A program made the translations under genes and the position numbers. Shown one piece after another: positions 34,610 through 42,927 of a DNA stretch of 64,000 nucleotides; position 1 is the stretch's first letter, and every line of letters starts with the position of its first letter. Under the pieces are notes generated by a model that searched no databases, was not told where the DNA came from, and saw nothing but the letters and a program-made list of their open reading frames with translations. The stretch is from Streptomyces sp. ICC1 (lineage in GTDB: Bacteria; Actinomycetota; Actinomycetes; Streptomycetales; Streptomycetaceae). The stretch spans positions 1,302,001 through 1,366,000 of the forward strand of contig NZ_CP030287.1 in assembly GCF_003287935.1 (NCBI RefSeq), in the 5' to 3' direction.

Positions 34610-35880
34610 CGCAGGGCCTCCTTCGGGGCGGCAGCGGCGGCGAGTGCGGCGGCGGGAGCGGCGCCGGGAGCGGTCGTGGTGCGCAGCGCGGCGCGGGCCG
34701 AGGCGATCCGCTCGGCGGCCTCGGCGGGACTCGCGGCGTCGACGACGGCGTAGCCGTGGCGGGTGGCGGAGTCGGTGGTGTGCGGCAGGACGTCGCCGGC
34801 CTCGTACGGGAAGTGCACGGCGTGCACGTGCTCCAGGGCGGCCAGTTCGGCCAGGCCGCCGACGGACTCCAGCGGCCCGGCCGGCAGCCGGAAGTAGCCG
34901 ATGGAGGCGTACCGGTGGGGCGCCGGGACCTTGACGTCCTCGCCGGCCAGTGCCCTGAAGATCGCCGCCTCCAGGTCGAAGCCGGTCGCCACCTCCACGA
35001 GCAGCGGGATCCGGTCGCCGCCGAGCCGGGCCTGGGACTCCACGATGCGCGGCCCGGCCGGGGTGAGGATCACCTCGGTGTGCGCCGGGCCGAACTCGTA
35101 CCCCGCGAGGTCGAGCAGGGCGGTGACGGTCGAGCGGATCGCGCCCTCGTCCACCGGGGACAGCGGGGCGGGGTGGACGTGCCCGGTCTCGATGAACCGG
35201 GGCGCGCCGCTGGTCTGCTTGGCGGTGATCCCGACGACCTCGTGCATGCCGTCGACGGTCAGGGTCTCGACGCTGAACTCGGGCCCGTCGAGGAACTCCT
35301 CGATGATGTACGGGCCTTCGAGGCCCGCGGCCTCGACCAGCCGGGTCCACTCCGCGAGGTCGGCGGCCGTGCGCACCAGCGCGATGCCGCGGCTGCCCGC
35401 CGAGTTGGCGGGCTTGACGACGGCCGGCAGGCCGAACTCCGCGAGCAGTCCCGCCACTTCGCGGAGCACGGCGGCTTCCCGGGCGCGGACCACGGAGACG
35501 CCGTTGCGGTTGAGCAGCCGGCGCATCGCGTTCTTGTCGTTGAGCAGCCGGACGGACTCCGCGCGGTTCGGCGACAGGCCCAGGGCCTCGGCCTCGGCGA
35601 GCACCGGGGCCATGCTGGACTCGCTGCCCAGGTGCAGGACGTGGTCCACCCGGTACTCGCCGGCGATGCGGGCCACCAGGGCGCGCAGGGCGGCCTCGTC
35701 CTCGAAGTCGACCAGCGCCACCTGCTCCGAGTGCGCCGCGACCTTGTCGAGGTAGGCGGCCGGCCGGAGCTTCGGGTCCCAGATCGACCAGACCCGGAAG
35801 CCGGCCTCGACGGCCTTGCGGACGAGTTGCTCGTACGGCATCACCATCAGGAGCCGGCCGGTGCTGCGGGGGTGGGTCAT
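34606..35880 (-). CDS. ATP-grasp ligase 3 of 3
   Basis: 424 residues. LLNDKNAMRRLLNRNGVSVV, LPAVVKPANSAGSRGIALVR, IIEEFLDGPEFSVETLTVDG, HTEVILTPAGPRIVESQARL then GGDRIPLLVE: the full set of ATP-binding and metal-binding motifs of the carboxylate-amine ligase ATP-grasp group. It is clearly a paralogue of ligase 2 (same DGPEFSVE block) but with a different acceptor side, consistent with consecutive couplings of different building blocks. An Ala/Pro-rich tail ends the protein. It overlaps the MFS stop upstream. Confidence 0.88.
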   Translation of the reverse strand: MTHPRSTGRLLMVMPYEQLVRKAVEAGFRVWSIWDPKLRPAAYLDKVAAHSEQVALVDFEDEAALRALVARIAGEYRVDHVLHLGSESSMAPVLAEAEALGLSPNRAESVRLLNDKNAMRRLLNRNGVSVVRAREAAVLREVAGLLAEFGLPAVVKPANSAGSRGIALVRTAADLAEWTRLVEAAGLEGPYIIEEFLDGPEFSVETLTVDGMHEVVGITAKQTSGAPRFIETGHVHPAPLSPVDEGAIRSTVTALLDLAGYEFGPAHTEVILTPAGPRIVESQARLGGDRIPLLVEVATGFDLEAAIFRALAGEDVKVPAPHRYASIGYFRLPAGPLESVGGLAELAALEHVHAVHFPYEAGDVLPHTTDSATRHGYAVVDAASPAEAAERIASARAALRTTTAPGAAPAAALAAAAAPKEALR

Positions 35881-37238
35881 GACGTGGCTCCGTTCTGGGC
35901 CGGCGCGGCGGCCGGCCGGGCCGCCTCCGCGGCCTCGGTGTCGTTCCGCCCGGTGTCGTTCCGCTCGGTGTCGGCCGGGCCGGCTTCGCTCTGCTCGGCC
36001 GCGCTCCGGCGGGCTTCGCGCAGCGGCAGCAGGGAGCGGTAGACGAGGATGGCGCCGAGGCCGAAGGCCCCGTAGAGCAGGCTCATGCCGACCGGGGAGA
36101 CGAAGGCTCCGACGCTCACGCACAGCGAGCCGACGAGCAGCCCGACGCGGGCGTTGAGGCCGTAGGCGGCCAGGTACTTGGTGCGGGCGGCCGGGTCCAC
36201 GAGGTCGGCCAGCAGGGCCTGCTTGACCGGGACGTTGGCGATCTCGCCGAGGGTCATCAGGACGGCGGCGGCGATCAGGATCCAGCCGCTGTTGCTGACG
36301 GCCAGGACCATGTACCCGGCGGTGAAGACGACCAGGCCCGCGTACAGCCGGACGCGGTCGGACAGGCGGCGGAACATGCTGCCCGCGAAGAGGGCGAAGA
36401 CGACGACGAGGGCGGTGTTGACCGCGCGCAGGATGCCGAGCATCGCGACCCCGTCGACCGCCGGGAACCAGCGCTCCAGGCCGGTCAGCGCCTGCTCGGG
36501 GAACTCGTCGGAGAGCCGTACGGCGATGTAGTAGCCGATCTGCACCTCGACGGCCCGGGTGAAGGTCGCCGCGACCATCAGCCGCAGGAACACCCGGTCC
36601 CGGGAGACCGCGAGGTAGCCGCGGAGCATGGCCGACACGCCGGCCGCCTGGGCCTTGGCGTACTGCGGGGCGCTCTCGGCGATCCACCACCAGGTCACCA
36701 GGGTGGTCGCGGCGGAGAGCGCGGCCGCCGCGGTCAGCAGCAGGGCGAAGTGGTCGCCGTAGAAGAACCCGCCGATCAGGGCGCCCAGGGTGAACGCCAT
36801 GTTGATCGACCAGTAGTTGATCGTGTAGACGAGCGTGCGGTTCTCCGGGGTGGAGACGTCGATCATCATCGCGTCGGCGGCGGGAGTGGCGGCGCTCGCC
36901 AGGCAGGTGTTGAGCAGGAAGAGGACGAAGGTCGCCGCTCCCGACTGCCACCAGGGCGAGTTGGCCAGGGCGAGCAGCCCGAAGGTGAGGGTCGCCCCGA
37001 TCTCGCCCGCGACCATCAACGGCTTGCGGCCGTGGACGTCGGCGAGGTGGCCGCCGAGGAAGTTGCAGGCGATGCCCGCGACCGCCACGGCCAGGGTGAG
37101 CGCGCCGGCCGTCGCCGCGCCGTACAGCGCGGCCAGGTGGATGACCATCAGCGGCATCAGCATGATGCCGAGCAGCCGCTGCACGAAGCCGACACCGAGC
37201 CGCAGCTTGATGTTGGGGTGCAGCTCGCGGAAGCTCAC
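35877..37238 (-). CDS. major facilitator superfamily exporter
   Basis: 453 residues from GTG 37,238, about 11-12 hydrophobic helices. The MFS signature is visible as GGHLADVHGRKPLMVAGEIG (loop 2-3, GxLaDrxGrkp), and the second half contains GSMFRRLSDRVRLYAGLVVF (loop 8-9). The tail after the last helix is charged and contains a repeat (ERNDTGRNDTEA). In an operon of ligases it is the expected export and self-protection pump for the product. It starts on a stop-start overlap with the tautomerase gene. Confidence 0.88.
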   Translation of the reverse strand: MSFRELHPNIKLRLGVGFVQRLLGIMLMPLMVIHLAALYGAATAGALTLAVAVAGIACNFLGGHLADVHGRKPLMVAGEIGATLTFGLLALANSPWWQSGAATFVLFLLNTCLASAATPAADAMMIDVSTPENRTLVYTINYWSINMAFTLGALIGGFFYGDHFALLLTAAAALSAATTLVTWWWIAESAPQYAKAQAAGVSAMLRGYLAVSRDRVFLRLMVAATFTRAVEVQIGYYIAVRLSDEFPEQALTGLERWFPAVDGVAMLGILRAVNTALVVVFALFAGSMFRRLSDRVRLYAGLVVFTAGYMVLAVSNSGWILIAAAVLMTLGEIANVPVKQALLADLVDPAARTKYLAAYGLNARVGLLVGSLCVSVGAFVSPVGMSLLYGAFGLGAILVYRSLLPLREARRSAAEQSEAGPADTERNDTGRNDTEAAEAARPAAAPAQNGATS

Positions 37239-37480
37239 GACCCGGCTCCGTCGGCTCCGTCGTCGGCTCCGCCGTGGGCGCCGTCGTCGGCGCCGAGGAG
37301 TTCGTCGGCGAGGGTGCCGCCCTTGCCCCAGTAGGCCGGCTCCACGTCCCGGACGATCACGGTCACGGCCTCGTGCGGGCAGTGGGCGACGCGGGAGGCG
37401 GTCTCGGTCAGTTCGCGGACGAGCTCGGCACGCTGGGCACGGTCGTTGCCCTGCCACCAGTCGACGGTGATCACCGGCAT
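37235..37480 (-). CDS. 4-oxalocrotonate tautomerase-family protein
   Basis: 81 residues, ATG 37,480 with AAAGGA upstream. After Met removal the N-terminus is Pro (MPVITVDWWQGND), the catalytic base of the family; the core QRAELVRELTETASRVAHCP and AVTVIVRDVEPAYWGKGGTL matches the 60-65 residue tautomerase fold. The last about 18 residues are an Asp/Gly/Ala repeat. Tautomerases act on keto-enol or unsaturated keto acids, so one may tune a keto or unsaturated intermediate here, perhaps with the PrpF-like enzyme (inference). Confidence 0.8.
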   Translation of the reverse strand: MPVITVDWWQGNDRAQRAELVRELTETASRVAHCPHEAVTVIVRDVEPAYWGKGGTLADELLGADDGAHGGADDGADGAGS

Positions 37481-37517
37481 GTCGGGGTTCCTTTGCGGAG
37501 TGGGGGAGGTCGGAGCG

Positions 37518-37557
37518 GGGGTGGAGCGGGTGGAGCGGGTGGAGCGGGTGGAGCGGT
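37518..37557. repeat. 10-bp minisatellite between CysK-like and tautomerase genes
   Basis: About four tandem copies of GGTGGAGCGG directly after the CysK-like stop codon (minus strand) and before the tautomerase ribosome-binding site. It may vary in copy number and alter the spacing or RNA structure between the genes. Confidence 0.7.
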
Positions 37558-37562
37558 GAAGG

Positions 37563-38600
37563 TCAGGCGACGGGCTGGACGGGCACCTTGGCGACCGGCT
37601 GGAGGAGCGGCTGCCCGGCCGGCCGGGCCGTGGCCCGGGCGGTGGGGTCGCCGGCCTCGTCCCAGAGGCTGAGGTAGCGCTCGCCCGTGTCGGGCAGCAC
37701 GGTGACGATCGAGGCGCCGATGTAGTCCGGGTGCGCGGCCAGCTCGGCGCAGGCGTGGGCGACGGCGCCGGAGGAGACCCCGACGAAGATGCCCTGGCGG
37801 CGGGCGAGCGCACGGGCGGCGGTCATCGCGTCCTCGTCGGACACGGTGACCACGTGGTCGATCAGGGCGACGTCCGTGGTGGGGGCGACGAAGCCGCCGT
37901 TGAGACCGGGGATCCGGTGCAGGCCGCCGGTGCCCCGGGAGAGCACGGGGGAGTTCTCCGGCTCGACCGCGATGACGCGGATCGACGGGTCCTGCTCCTT
38001 CAGGTACTTCGCGGCGCCGGTCAGGGTCCCGCCGGTGCCCACGCCGCAGACCAGGACGTCGACGCGGCCGGCCGTGTCGGTCCAGATCTCCGGGCCGGTG
38101 GTCTCGTAGTGGGCCCGCACGTTGTCGGGGTTCTCGTGCTGGCAGGGGAACCAGGAGCCGGGGGTCGCCGCGTGCAGCTCCTCGGCCTTGGCGATCGCAC
38201 CGGGGTACCCGGCCTCGCGCGGGGTCTGCACGATCTCCGCGCCGAGCGCCTTGAGCAGGGAGACCCGCTCCCGGGTGGCGCTGTCGGGCAGCACGATGAC
38301 GCAGCGGTAGCCGCGGGCGGCGGAGAACGCGGCCAGCGAGATGCCCGTGTTGCCGGACGTCGCCTCGATGACGGTGCCGTTGCCGGGCGTCAGCTCGCCC
38401 CGCAGCTCGGCGGCCCGCAGCATGTACAGGGCGGCCCGGTCCTTGCTGCTGGACATCGGGTTGGCCGACTCCAGCTTGGCCAGCACCTCGGTGCCCGGGG
38501 CGGTGTCCTCGAAGCGCAGGCGGATCAGCGGGGTCGAACCGACCAGGTCCTCGATGCTGTCGGCGATGGGGCGCATGTCACGGCTCTCGGTGCTGTCCAC
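37563..38600 (-). CDS. cysteine synthase-like PLP enzyme (beta-replacement)
   Basis: 345 residues from GTG 38,600 (GAGG eight bases before). PLP lysine in ANPMSSSKDRAALYML, substrate loop EATSGNTGISLAAFSAARGY, phosphate-binding GVGTGGTLTGAAKYLKE and the C-terminal GVSSGAVAHA. These enzymes replace the acetyl group of O-acetylserine with a nucleophile: sulfide in cysteine synthesis, other nucleophiles in natural-product pathways (for example DcsD in cycloserine). Directly upstream in the operon is a serine O-acetyltransferase that would supply O-acetylserine. A dedicated beta-substituted alanine synthase is the most economical reading. Confidence 0.88.
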   Translation of the reverse strand: MDSTESRDMRPIADSIEDLVGSTPLIRLRFEDTAPGTEVLAKLESANPMSSSKDRAALYMLRAAELRGELTPGNGTVIEATSGNTGISLAAFSAARGYRCVIVLPDSATRERVSLLKALGAEIVQTPREAGYPGAIAKAEELHAATPGSWFPCQHENPDNVRAHYETTGPEIWTDTAGRVDVLVCGVGTGGTLTGAAKYLKEQDPSIRVIAVEPENSPVLSRGTGGLHRIPGLNGGFVAPTTDVALIDHVVTVSDEDAMTAARALARRQGIFVGVSSGAVAHACAELAAHPDYIGASIVTVLPDTGERYLSLWDEAGDPTARATARPAGQPLLQPVAKVPVQPVA

Positions 38601-38733
38601 GTCTGTTTCCTCACAAGTTCGGTTCGTACGGCTGCGTTTCGGGTGGTCGTACGGTCAGCCGCACGCCGGTGAAGTCTTCGCGGGGATCCGCGGGGATCCG
38701 CGGTGTCGGGCAGGTCGGGGAAGGAGCGGGGGC

Positions 38734-39345
38734 CTACCAGGACCCGGCCGACGCGGTCGTCGCGTACAGGTCCTCCATGGGCTGCGGCTCCGCGCCCACC
38801 GCCTTGATCACGGCGGTGGCGGCCAGCACCCGCGCCCCCGGGGGCACGTCCTTGTTCACCAGGGCCTGGGCGCCGATGACGGCGTGCTCGCCGATGGTGA
38901 CGGGCCCCAGCACGGTGGCGTTCGTACCGAGCACGACGTCGTGGCCCACCACCGGGTGGCGGCGCTCCCCGTCGGCCCGGTTGTTGTCGCTCCACCAGCC
39001 GACCGCGCCCAGCGTCACCTGGTGGTAGATGGTCACGTCGTCGCCGACCACCGCGGTCTCGCCGATCACCACGGCCGCACCGTGGTCGATGAACACCCGC
39101 CGGCCGAGCACCGCACCGGGGTGGATCTCCACGGCGGTGCCGCGCCGGGCGTGCCAGGCGATGGCCCGCGCGGTCATCCGCAGCCCCCGCCGGTGCAGCC
39201 GGTGCGCGATCCGGTGCGCCCACAGCGCGGGCAGCGCGGCGTGCAGCAGGGCCTCGCGGCGGCTGCGGATCGAGGGATCGCGGGCCACCACCACGTCCAG
39301 GTCCTCCTTCATGATCCTGAGCAGACCGGGCCGGTCGGCGGCCAT
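38734..39345 (-). CDS. serine O-acetyltransferase
   Basis: 203 residues, ATG overlapping the preceding stop (TGATG). Left-handed beta-helix hexapeptide protein: GTAVEIHPGAVLGRRVFIDH, GAAVVIGETAVVGDDVTIYH, QVTLGAVGWW, RRHPVVGHDVVLGTNATVLG. The His/Asp arrangement EIHPGA...FIDHG is that of CysE. It transfers acetyl from acetyl-CoA to serine. It is shorter than E. coli CysE at the N-terminus, as in the bacterial EpsC type. Together with the CysK-like gene it makes a self-contained O-acetylserine branch for the cluster. Confidence 0.88.
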   Translation of the reverse strand: MAADRPGLLRIMKEDLDVVVARDPSIRSRREALLHAALPALWAHRIAHRLHRRGLRMTARAIAWHARRGTAVEIHPGAVLGRRVFIDHGAAVVIGETAVVGDDVTIYHQVTLGAVGWWSDNNRADGERRHPVVGHDVVLGTNATVLGPVTIGEHAVIGAQALVNKDVPPGARVLAATAVIKAVGAEPQPMEDLYATTASAGSW

Positions 39346-39932
39346 CAGACGAGCGCCTCGGCGCGGTCCCCGACGGCGGTGTGCCCGGAGACCTCGGCGA
39401 GCACGGCGAGGGTCAGGCTTTCGAGCCGGGCCACGAGCTCCGGGTCGGTGTAGCGCCCGCCCTCGGCGGCCAGCGCACCCGTGCCGCCGACGGCCACCGG
39501 CTCGTGCTCGACGAGCTGCGCGCCGCAGCGGCGCAGTACGCCGACCAGACCGGGCTGGGCGTCGAGCCCGCCGCGCGCTCCGGGGGAGGCGCTGGCCACG
39601 GCCGTGACCTTGCCGCTGAGCGGGCTCTCGCCGCCCGGCCGGGACAGCCAGTCCAGCGCGTTCTTCAGCGCGCCCGGCATCTCGCCGTTGTAGGAGGGGG
39701 TGCTGATGAACAGCGCGTCCGCGCCGGCGACCAGCTCCTTGGCCCCGCGCACCGCCGCCGAACCGTCGGCCTGCTCCAGGGAGGCCTCGTAGAACGGCAG
39801 TTCCGCGACGGAGAGGGAGACGGCCTCGTGCGCGCCGGGCAGACCCTCGATGATGTGGCGCACGGTCGCCAGTACTGCGGTGTTCACCGAGTCTCGGCGC
39901 GTGCTGCCGGACACCAGAACGATCTTCGCCAC
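39345..39932 (-). CDS. NAD(P)H-dependent FMN reductase
   Basis: 195 residues from GTG 39,932 (AAGGGG upstream). Flavodoxin-like fold: VAKIVLVSGSTRRDSVNTAV (phosphate loop GSxRxxSxN), ADALFISTPSYNGEMPGALK (PxYNxxxPGxLKN motif) and NALDWLSRPGGESPLSGKVT. It gives reduced FMN or reduces quinone/azo/nitro-type groups. First gene of the leftward ligase operon; the SARP-type heptamers lie 65-93 bases upstream of its start. It is the second reductase of the cluster, besides the HpaC-like one at 21,532. Confidence 0.87.
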   Translation of the reverse strand: MAKIVLVSGSTRRDSVNTAVLATVRHIIEGLPGAHEAVSLSVAELPFYEASLEQADGSAAVRGAKELVAGADALFISTPSYNGEMPGALKNALDWLSRPGGESPLSGKVTAVASASPGARGGLDAQPGLVGVLRRCGAQLVEHEPVAVGGTGALAAEGGRYTDPELVARLESLTLAVLAEVSGHTAVGDRAEALV

Positions 39933-39996
39933 GGGGACCCCTTCTCTTCGGCCTCCCGGTCGGCAGGCCTTCGACTGGTCACACACTCCCGCCGGC

Positions 39997-40025
39997 GGTT
40001 CCCGAACCCCTCCCGCTCCGTTCCC
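39997..40025. promoter_or_regulatory. SARP-type heptamer repeats driving the ligase operon
   Basis: GGTTCCC (39,997-40,003), CCCTCCC (40,008-40,014) and CGTTCCC (40,019-40,025), each 11 bases apart with 4-base spacers. GGTTCCC followed by a CTCCC unit repeats the arrangement seen at 28,461-28,478. Confidence 0.6.
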
Positions 40026-40187
40026 GGTTCCGGCGGGGCCGGGCCACGAGGCGCCTCCACCCGGCCGCTGACCGGCCCAAAACCCTGGTTTTACGCCCCT
40101 GACCTGCGGTGATACCCGTTCCCAGGGGGGTGTGGACGTTAATTGGCGGAGCCCTCCCCCCGGATGGCGTAGAGTTGGGTTTACCGA

Positions 40188-40263
<76 letters not shown>

Positions 40264-40268
40264 CAGTA

Positions 40269-40304
40269 CGAAGGTCCGGTTCCCCCAGGGGAACCGGACC
40301 TTCG
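40269..40304 (+). terminator. terminator of the initiator tRNA
   Basis: 17-bp stem (40,269-40,285 with 40,288-40,304) starting eight bases after the tRNA. The rest of the gap to 40,591 holds no supported gene. Confidence 0.85.
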
Positions 40305-40591
40305 TCGTTGCCCCCTCTTGCTCCCCGCTCTTGCTCACGAGTGCGTGCGGAGTCACGTGGGCTCGGGGAGGGTTATAAGAGAGAGGGGGGGCGGAGCGGG
40401 GGCGGGCGGAGCGGCGGTCGGGCGGGTGAGCAGGGCAGGGGTCATCGCCTGAGGTCCTTCCGGGAATCCGGGTCCGGTGCCGCTGTGCGGGGGCACCTCG
40501 GAGCCCGTGAACGGGTACGGCCCGCCGAACGGCAGGGCCGATGCCCGAGGCGCGGGGCGGTCTGGCCCGTCGCGCGTCGGGGAGCCGGCTG

Positions 40592-41470
40592 TCAGACGAC
40601 AGCGGTCCCGAGAGGTGGACCCCGTGAGGTGAGGGCGTCGGCGAGCAGGAGGTTGCGCAGGGGCCGGGCCCGGTGGTCCCGGCGGCAGCGGACGCGCGGC
40701 CGGTGCGCGGGCGCGGGGAGGCGGAAGAACAGCCGCAGCGGTACGAGGATCCGGGCGGCGAAGGCACGCAGGACGCGGAAGGCGCCCCGTTCCCCGTAGG
40801 CGAGCCAGAGGCCGCAGACGAGGGCGGCGAGGAGGTGGGCGGCGAGCATGCCGAGCGGCGACATGGAGAGCATGTCGTGCCCGCCCGCCATCGGCATCGG
40901 CGTCGGCATGGACGTGTACATCGACATCGACATCGGTGCCGGTGACGGCACGGGCACCGTCATGGAGGCCGCGCCGTCGGTCAGCGCGTGCACGGAGTGC
41001 ATGGCGTGCTGGGCGTGGCCGCCCGCGCCGCCGCCCGTGCCCGGAGCGGGCGGGCGCGGCGGGAGCACGGGCGGGGAGCAGAGCAGGTACTGGACCCACC
41101 GCCCGACCAGCCCGCCCGCCGAGTCCGGGGCCGCGGGCGACCCCGGAGTGCCCGACGCGCCCACGGCACCGGCCGCCGACGGGACGACCGCGAGGCGGCC
41201 CGCGAAGCGGTCCGCGACCGCCTGGGCCAGCGAGAACCCGCCGTGCAGCGCGGCCTGGACGGCGACGGTCGCCGAGATGACCGCCGGCAGCCCGCGCTCG
41301 CGTCCCGCGAGGATCCAGCCGGCCGCGGCGGTGACGGCGAACGCCGCCGCCATCGCCCGCCGGGGGACGGCCGTCCCCGACATGAGCACGTGCCCGAGGG
41401 AGGAGAGCAGCACGCAGGTGGCCGCGAACATCGCAGCCCGTACCGCGCGGCAACACCGACCCGGAGTCAT
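40592..41470 (-). CDS. membrane protein with Met/His-rich loop
   Basis: 292 residues with about five hydrophobic helices (ATCVLLSSLGHVLMSG, AMAAAFAVTAAAGWILAG, ISATVAVQAALHGGFSLAQA, LLAAHLLAALVCGLWLAY and others). A long central extracytoplasmic loop holds GGHAQHAMHSVHAL and then a methionine-repeat region (PMSMSMYTSMPTPMPMAGGH), the kind of Met/His clusters that bind copper or other soft metals. Family not named with confidence; similar proteins occur in Streptomyces copper loci. No metal gene is adjacent. The ATG at 41,470 lacks a strong ribosome-binding site; an internal Met at residue 14 is possible. Confidence 0.65.
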   Translation of the reverse strand: MTPGRCCRAVRAAMFAATCVLLSSLGHVLMSGTAVPRRAMAAAFAVTAAAGWILAGRERGLPAVISATVAVQAALHGGFSLAQAVADRFAGRLAVVPSAAGAVGASGTPGSPAAPDSAGGLVGRWVQYLLCSPPVLPPRPPAPGTGGGAGGHAQHAMHSVHALTDGAASMTVPVPSPAPMSMSMYTSMPTPMPMAGGHDMLSMSPLGMLAAHLLAALVCGLWLAYGERGAFRVLRAFAARILVPLRLFFRLPAPAHRPRVRCRRDHRARPLRNLLLADALTSRGPPLGTAVV

Positions 41471-41643
41471 GGCGCAGTCATCGTTGCACCGACCCCGGGG
41501 CGGCGACAGGGTGCATCAGGATTTCTCATGCACCGCTCTAGCCGGGATGTGTCACACACCACAACCGCCCCCGGGAACTGGGGTGTTCGCCCGTCCGACT
41601 CCTGCTGCGGACCGGAGATCCGGCAGCGGGAACGGAGCGCGCG

Positions 41644-42927
41644 GTGGGGGAACGCAGTACGTCGGCGAAGGCGCCAGGGGGGCCTCGGATGCCGGGAACA
41701 CCAGGGCCGCCAGGGACACCGGGGACACCAGGGACACCCGTACGGCGCGGTGCGGTGCGGTCGGAGGGCATGCTGACGGCCCTGCTCACCGGCGCCATGG
41801 CCTTCTCGATGCTGCAGCTGTTCCTCTTCGGCGCGCTCGGCCCCAGGCTGGTGGCCGAGTGGGGCGTCTCGGCGGCCGTGCTCGGTCTGACGACCACGAT
41901 CGGATTCGGCACGGCGGCCGTGCTGTCGCCGTTCGGCGGCCGCCTGGTGGACCGGATCGGGCCGCGCCGCTCCCTCGTCCTGCTCCTGTCGGTGTCCGCC
42001 GCGACGCTCGCGCTGATCGGCTCCGCACCCGGCCCCGGCTTCCTCCTCGCCGCCGTCGCGCTGGGCGGAGTGCCCCAGGCCCTGGCCAACCCGGCGACCA
42101 ACAAGGCGATCCTCGCCGCCGTGGCCCCCGCCCGGCGCGGGCCGGTGACCGGCATGAAGCAGTCCGGCGTCCAGCTCGGCGCCTTCGCGGCCGGGCTGCC
42201 GCTCACGGCGCTGGCCGGTACGGCCGGCTGGCGCGGGGCCGTGTGGACGGCGGCGGCCGCGGCCGCGCTGGCGGCCCTGTGGGCGCTGCGCGCCCTGCCC
42301 GCAGACCCTCCGGCGAAGCCCGCCGCGCCGCGCTCCTCGCTCGTCCCCCGGGGCGACATCGCCTGGCTGGCGGTGTTCTCCCTCTTCCTGGGCTCCGGGA
42401 TCGCCTCGGTGAACACCTACGTCGCCCTGTTCGGCGCGCAGCGGCTCGACATGGGCCCCACTGCGGCCGGCGCCCTGGTCGCGGTGCTCGGCGTCGCGGG
42501 CATCGGCGGCCGGATCGGCTGGTCGAAGGCGGCCCGGCCGGGGCGCGCGCAGTGGCTGCCGGGCCTGCTGGCGGCCGGATCGGTCGGGGCGGCCGTGCTG
42601 CTGGCGGCGGCGCTCAGCGCGGGGCCGCTGGTCTGGGTGGCCGCCGTGGCCGTCGGGGTGTTCGCCGTATCGGCCAACGCCGTCTCGATGGTGCTGGTGA
42701 TGCAGCGCTCCGCCCCCGGCCGGGCCGGCCAGGACTCGGCGCTCGTGGCCGCCGGATTCTTCACCGGGTTCGCCGTGGGCCCGCCCCTCTTCGGCCCGCT
42801 CGCGGACGCGGGCCGCTACGGCGAGGGCTGGCTGCTGGTCGCCGCCGAGTTCGCCCTGGCCTGCGCCGTGGCGACGGTGTGGGCGCTGCGGGAGCGGCGC
42901 GCACGGGCCGCGGCGGCCGCCGCGTGA
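41644..42927 (+). CDS. MFS transporter
   Basis: Up to 427 residues if read from GTG 41,644. The first about 42 residues are a Gly-Thr-Pro repeat (PGTPGPPGTPGTPGTP) that is unlikely to be structural, so starts at ATG 41,689 (AGGGGG upstream) or 41,770 are possible. The rest has 12 helices with GGRLVDRIGPRRSLVLLLSV as the MFS loop 2-3 signature and PATNKAILAAVAPARRGPVT GMKQ-type loop in the first half. Substrate unknown. It overlaps the next gene by four bases (GTGA), so transport and the GH88-like hydrolase probably work on the same sugar or glycoside. Confidence 0.85.
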   Translation: MGERSTSAKAPGGPRMPGTPGPPGTPGTPGTPVRRGAVRSEGMLTALLTGAMAFSMLQLFLFGALGPRLVAEWGVSAAVLGLTTTIGFGTAAVLSPFGGRLVDRIGPRRSLVLLLSVSAATLALIGSAPGPGFLLAAVALGGVPQALANPATNKAILAAVAPARRGPVTGMKQSGVQLGAFAAGLPLTALAGTAGWRGAVWTAAAAAALAALWALRALPADPPAKPAAPRSSLVPRGDIAWLAVFSLFLGSGIASVNTYVALFGAQRLDMGPTAAGALVAVLGVAGIGGRIGWSKAARPGRAQWLPGLLAAGSVGAAVLLAAALSAGPLVWVAAVAVGVFAVSANAVSMVLVMQRSAPGRAGQDSALVAAGFFTGFAVGPPLFGPLADAGRYGEGWLLVAAEFALACAVATVWALRERRARAAAAAA

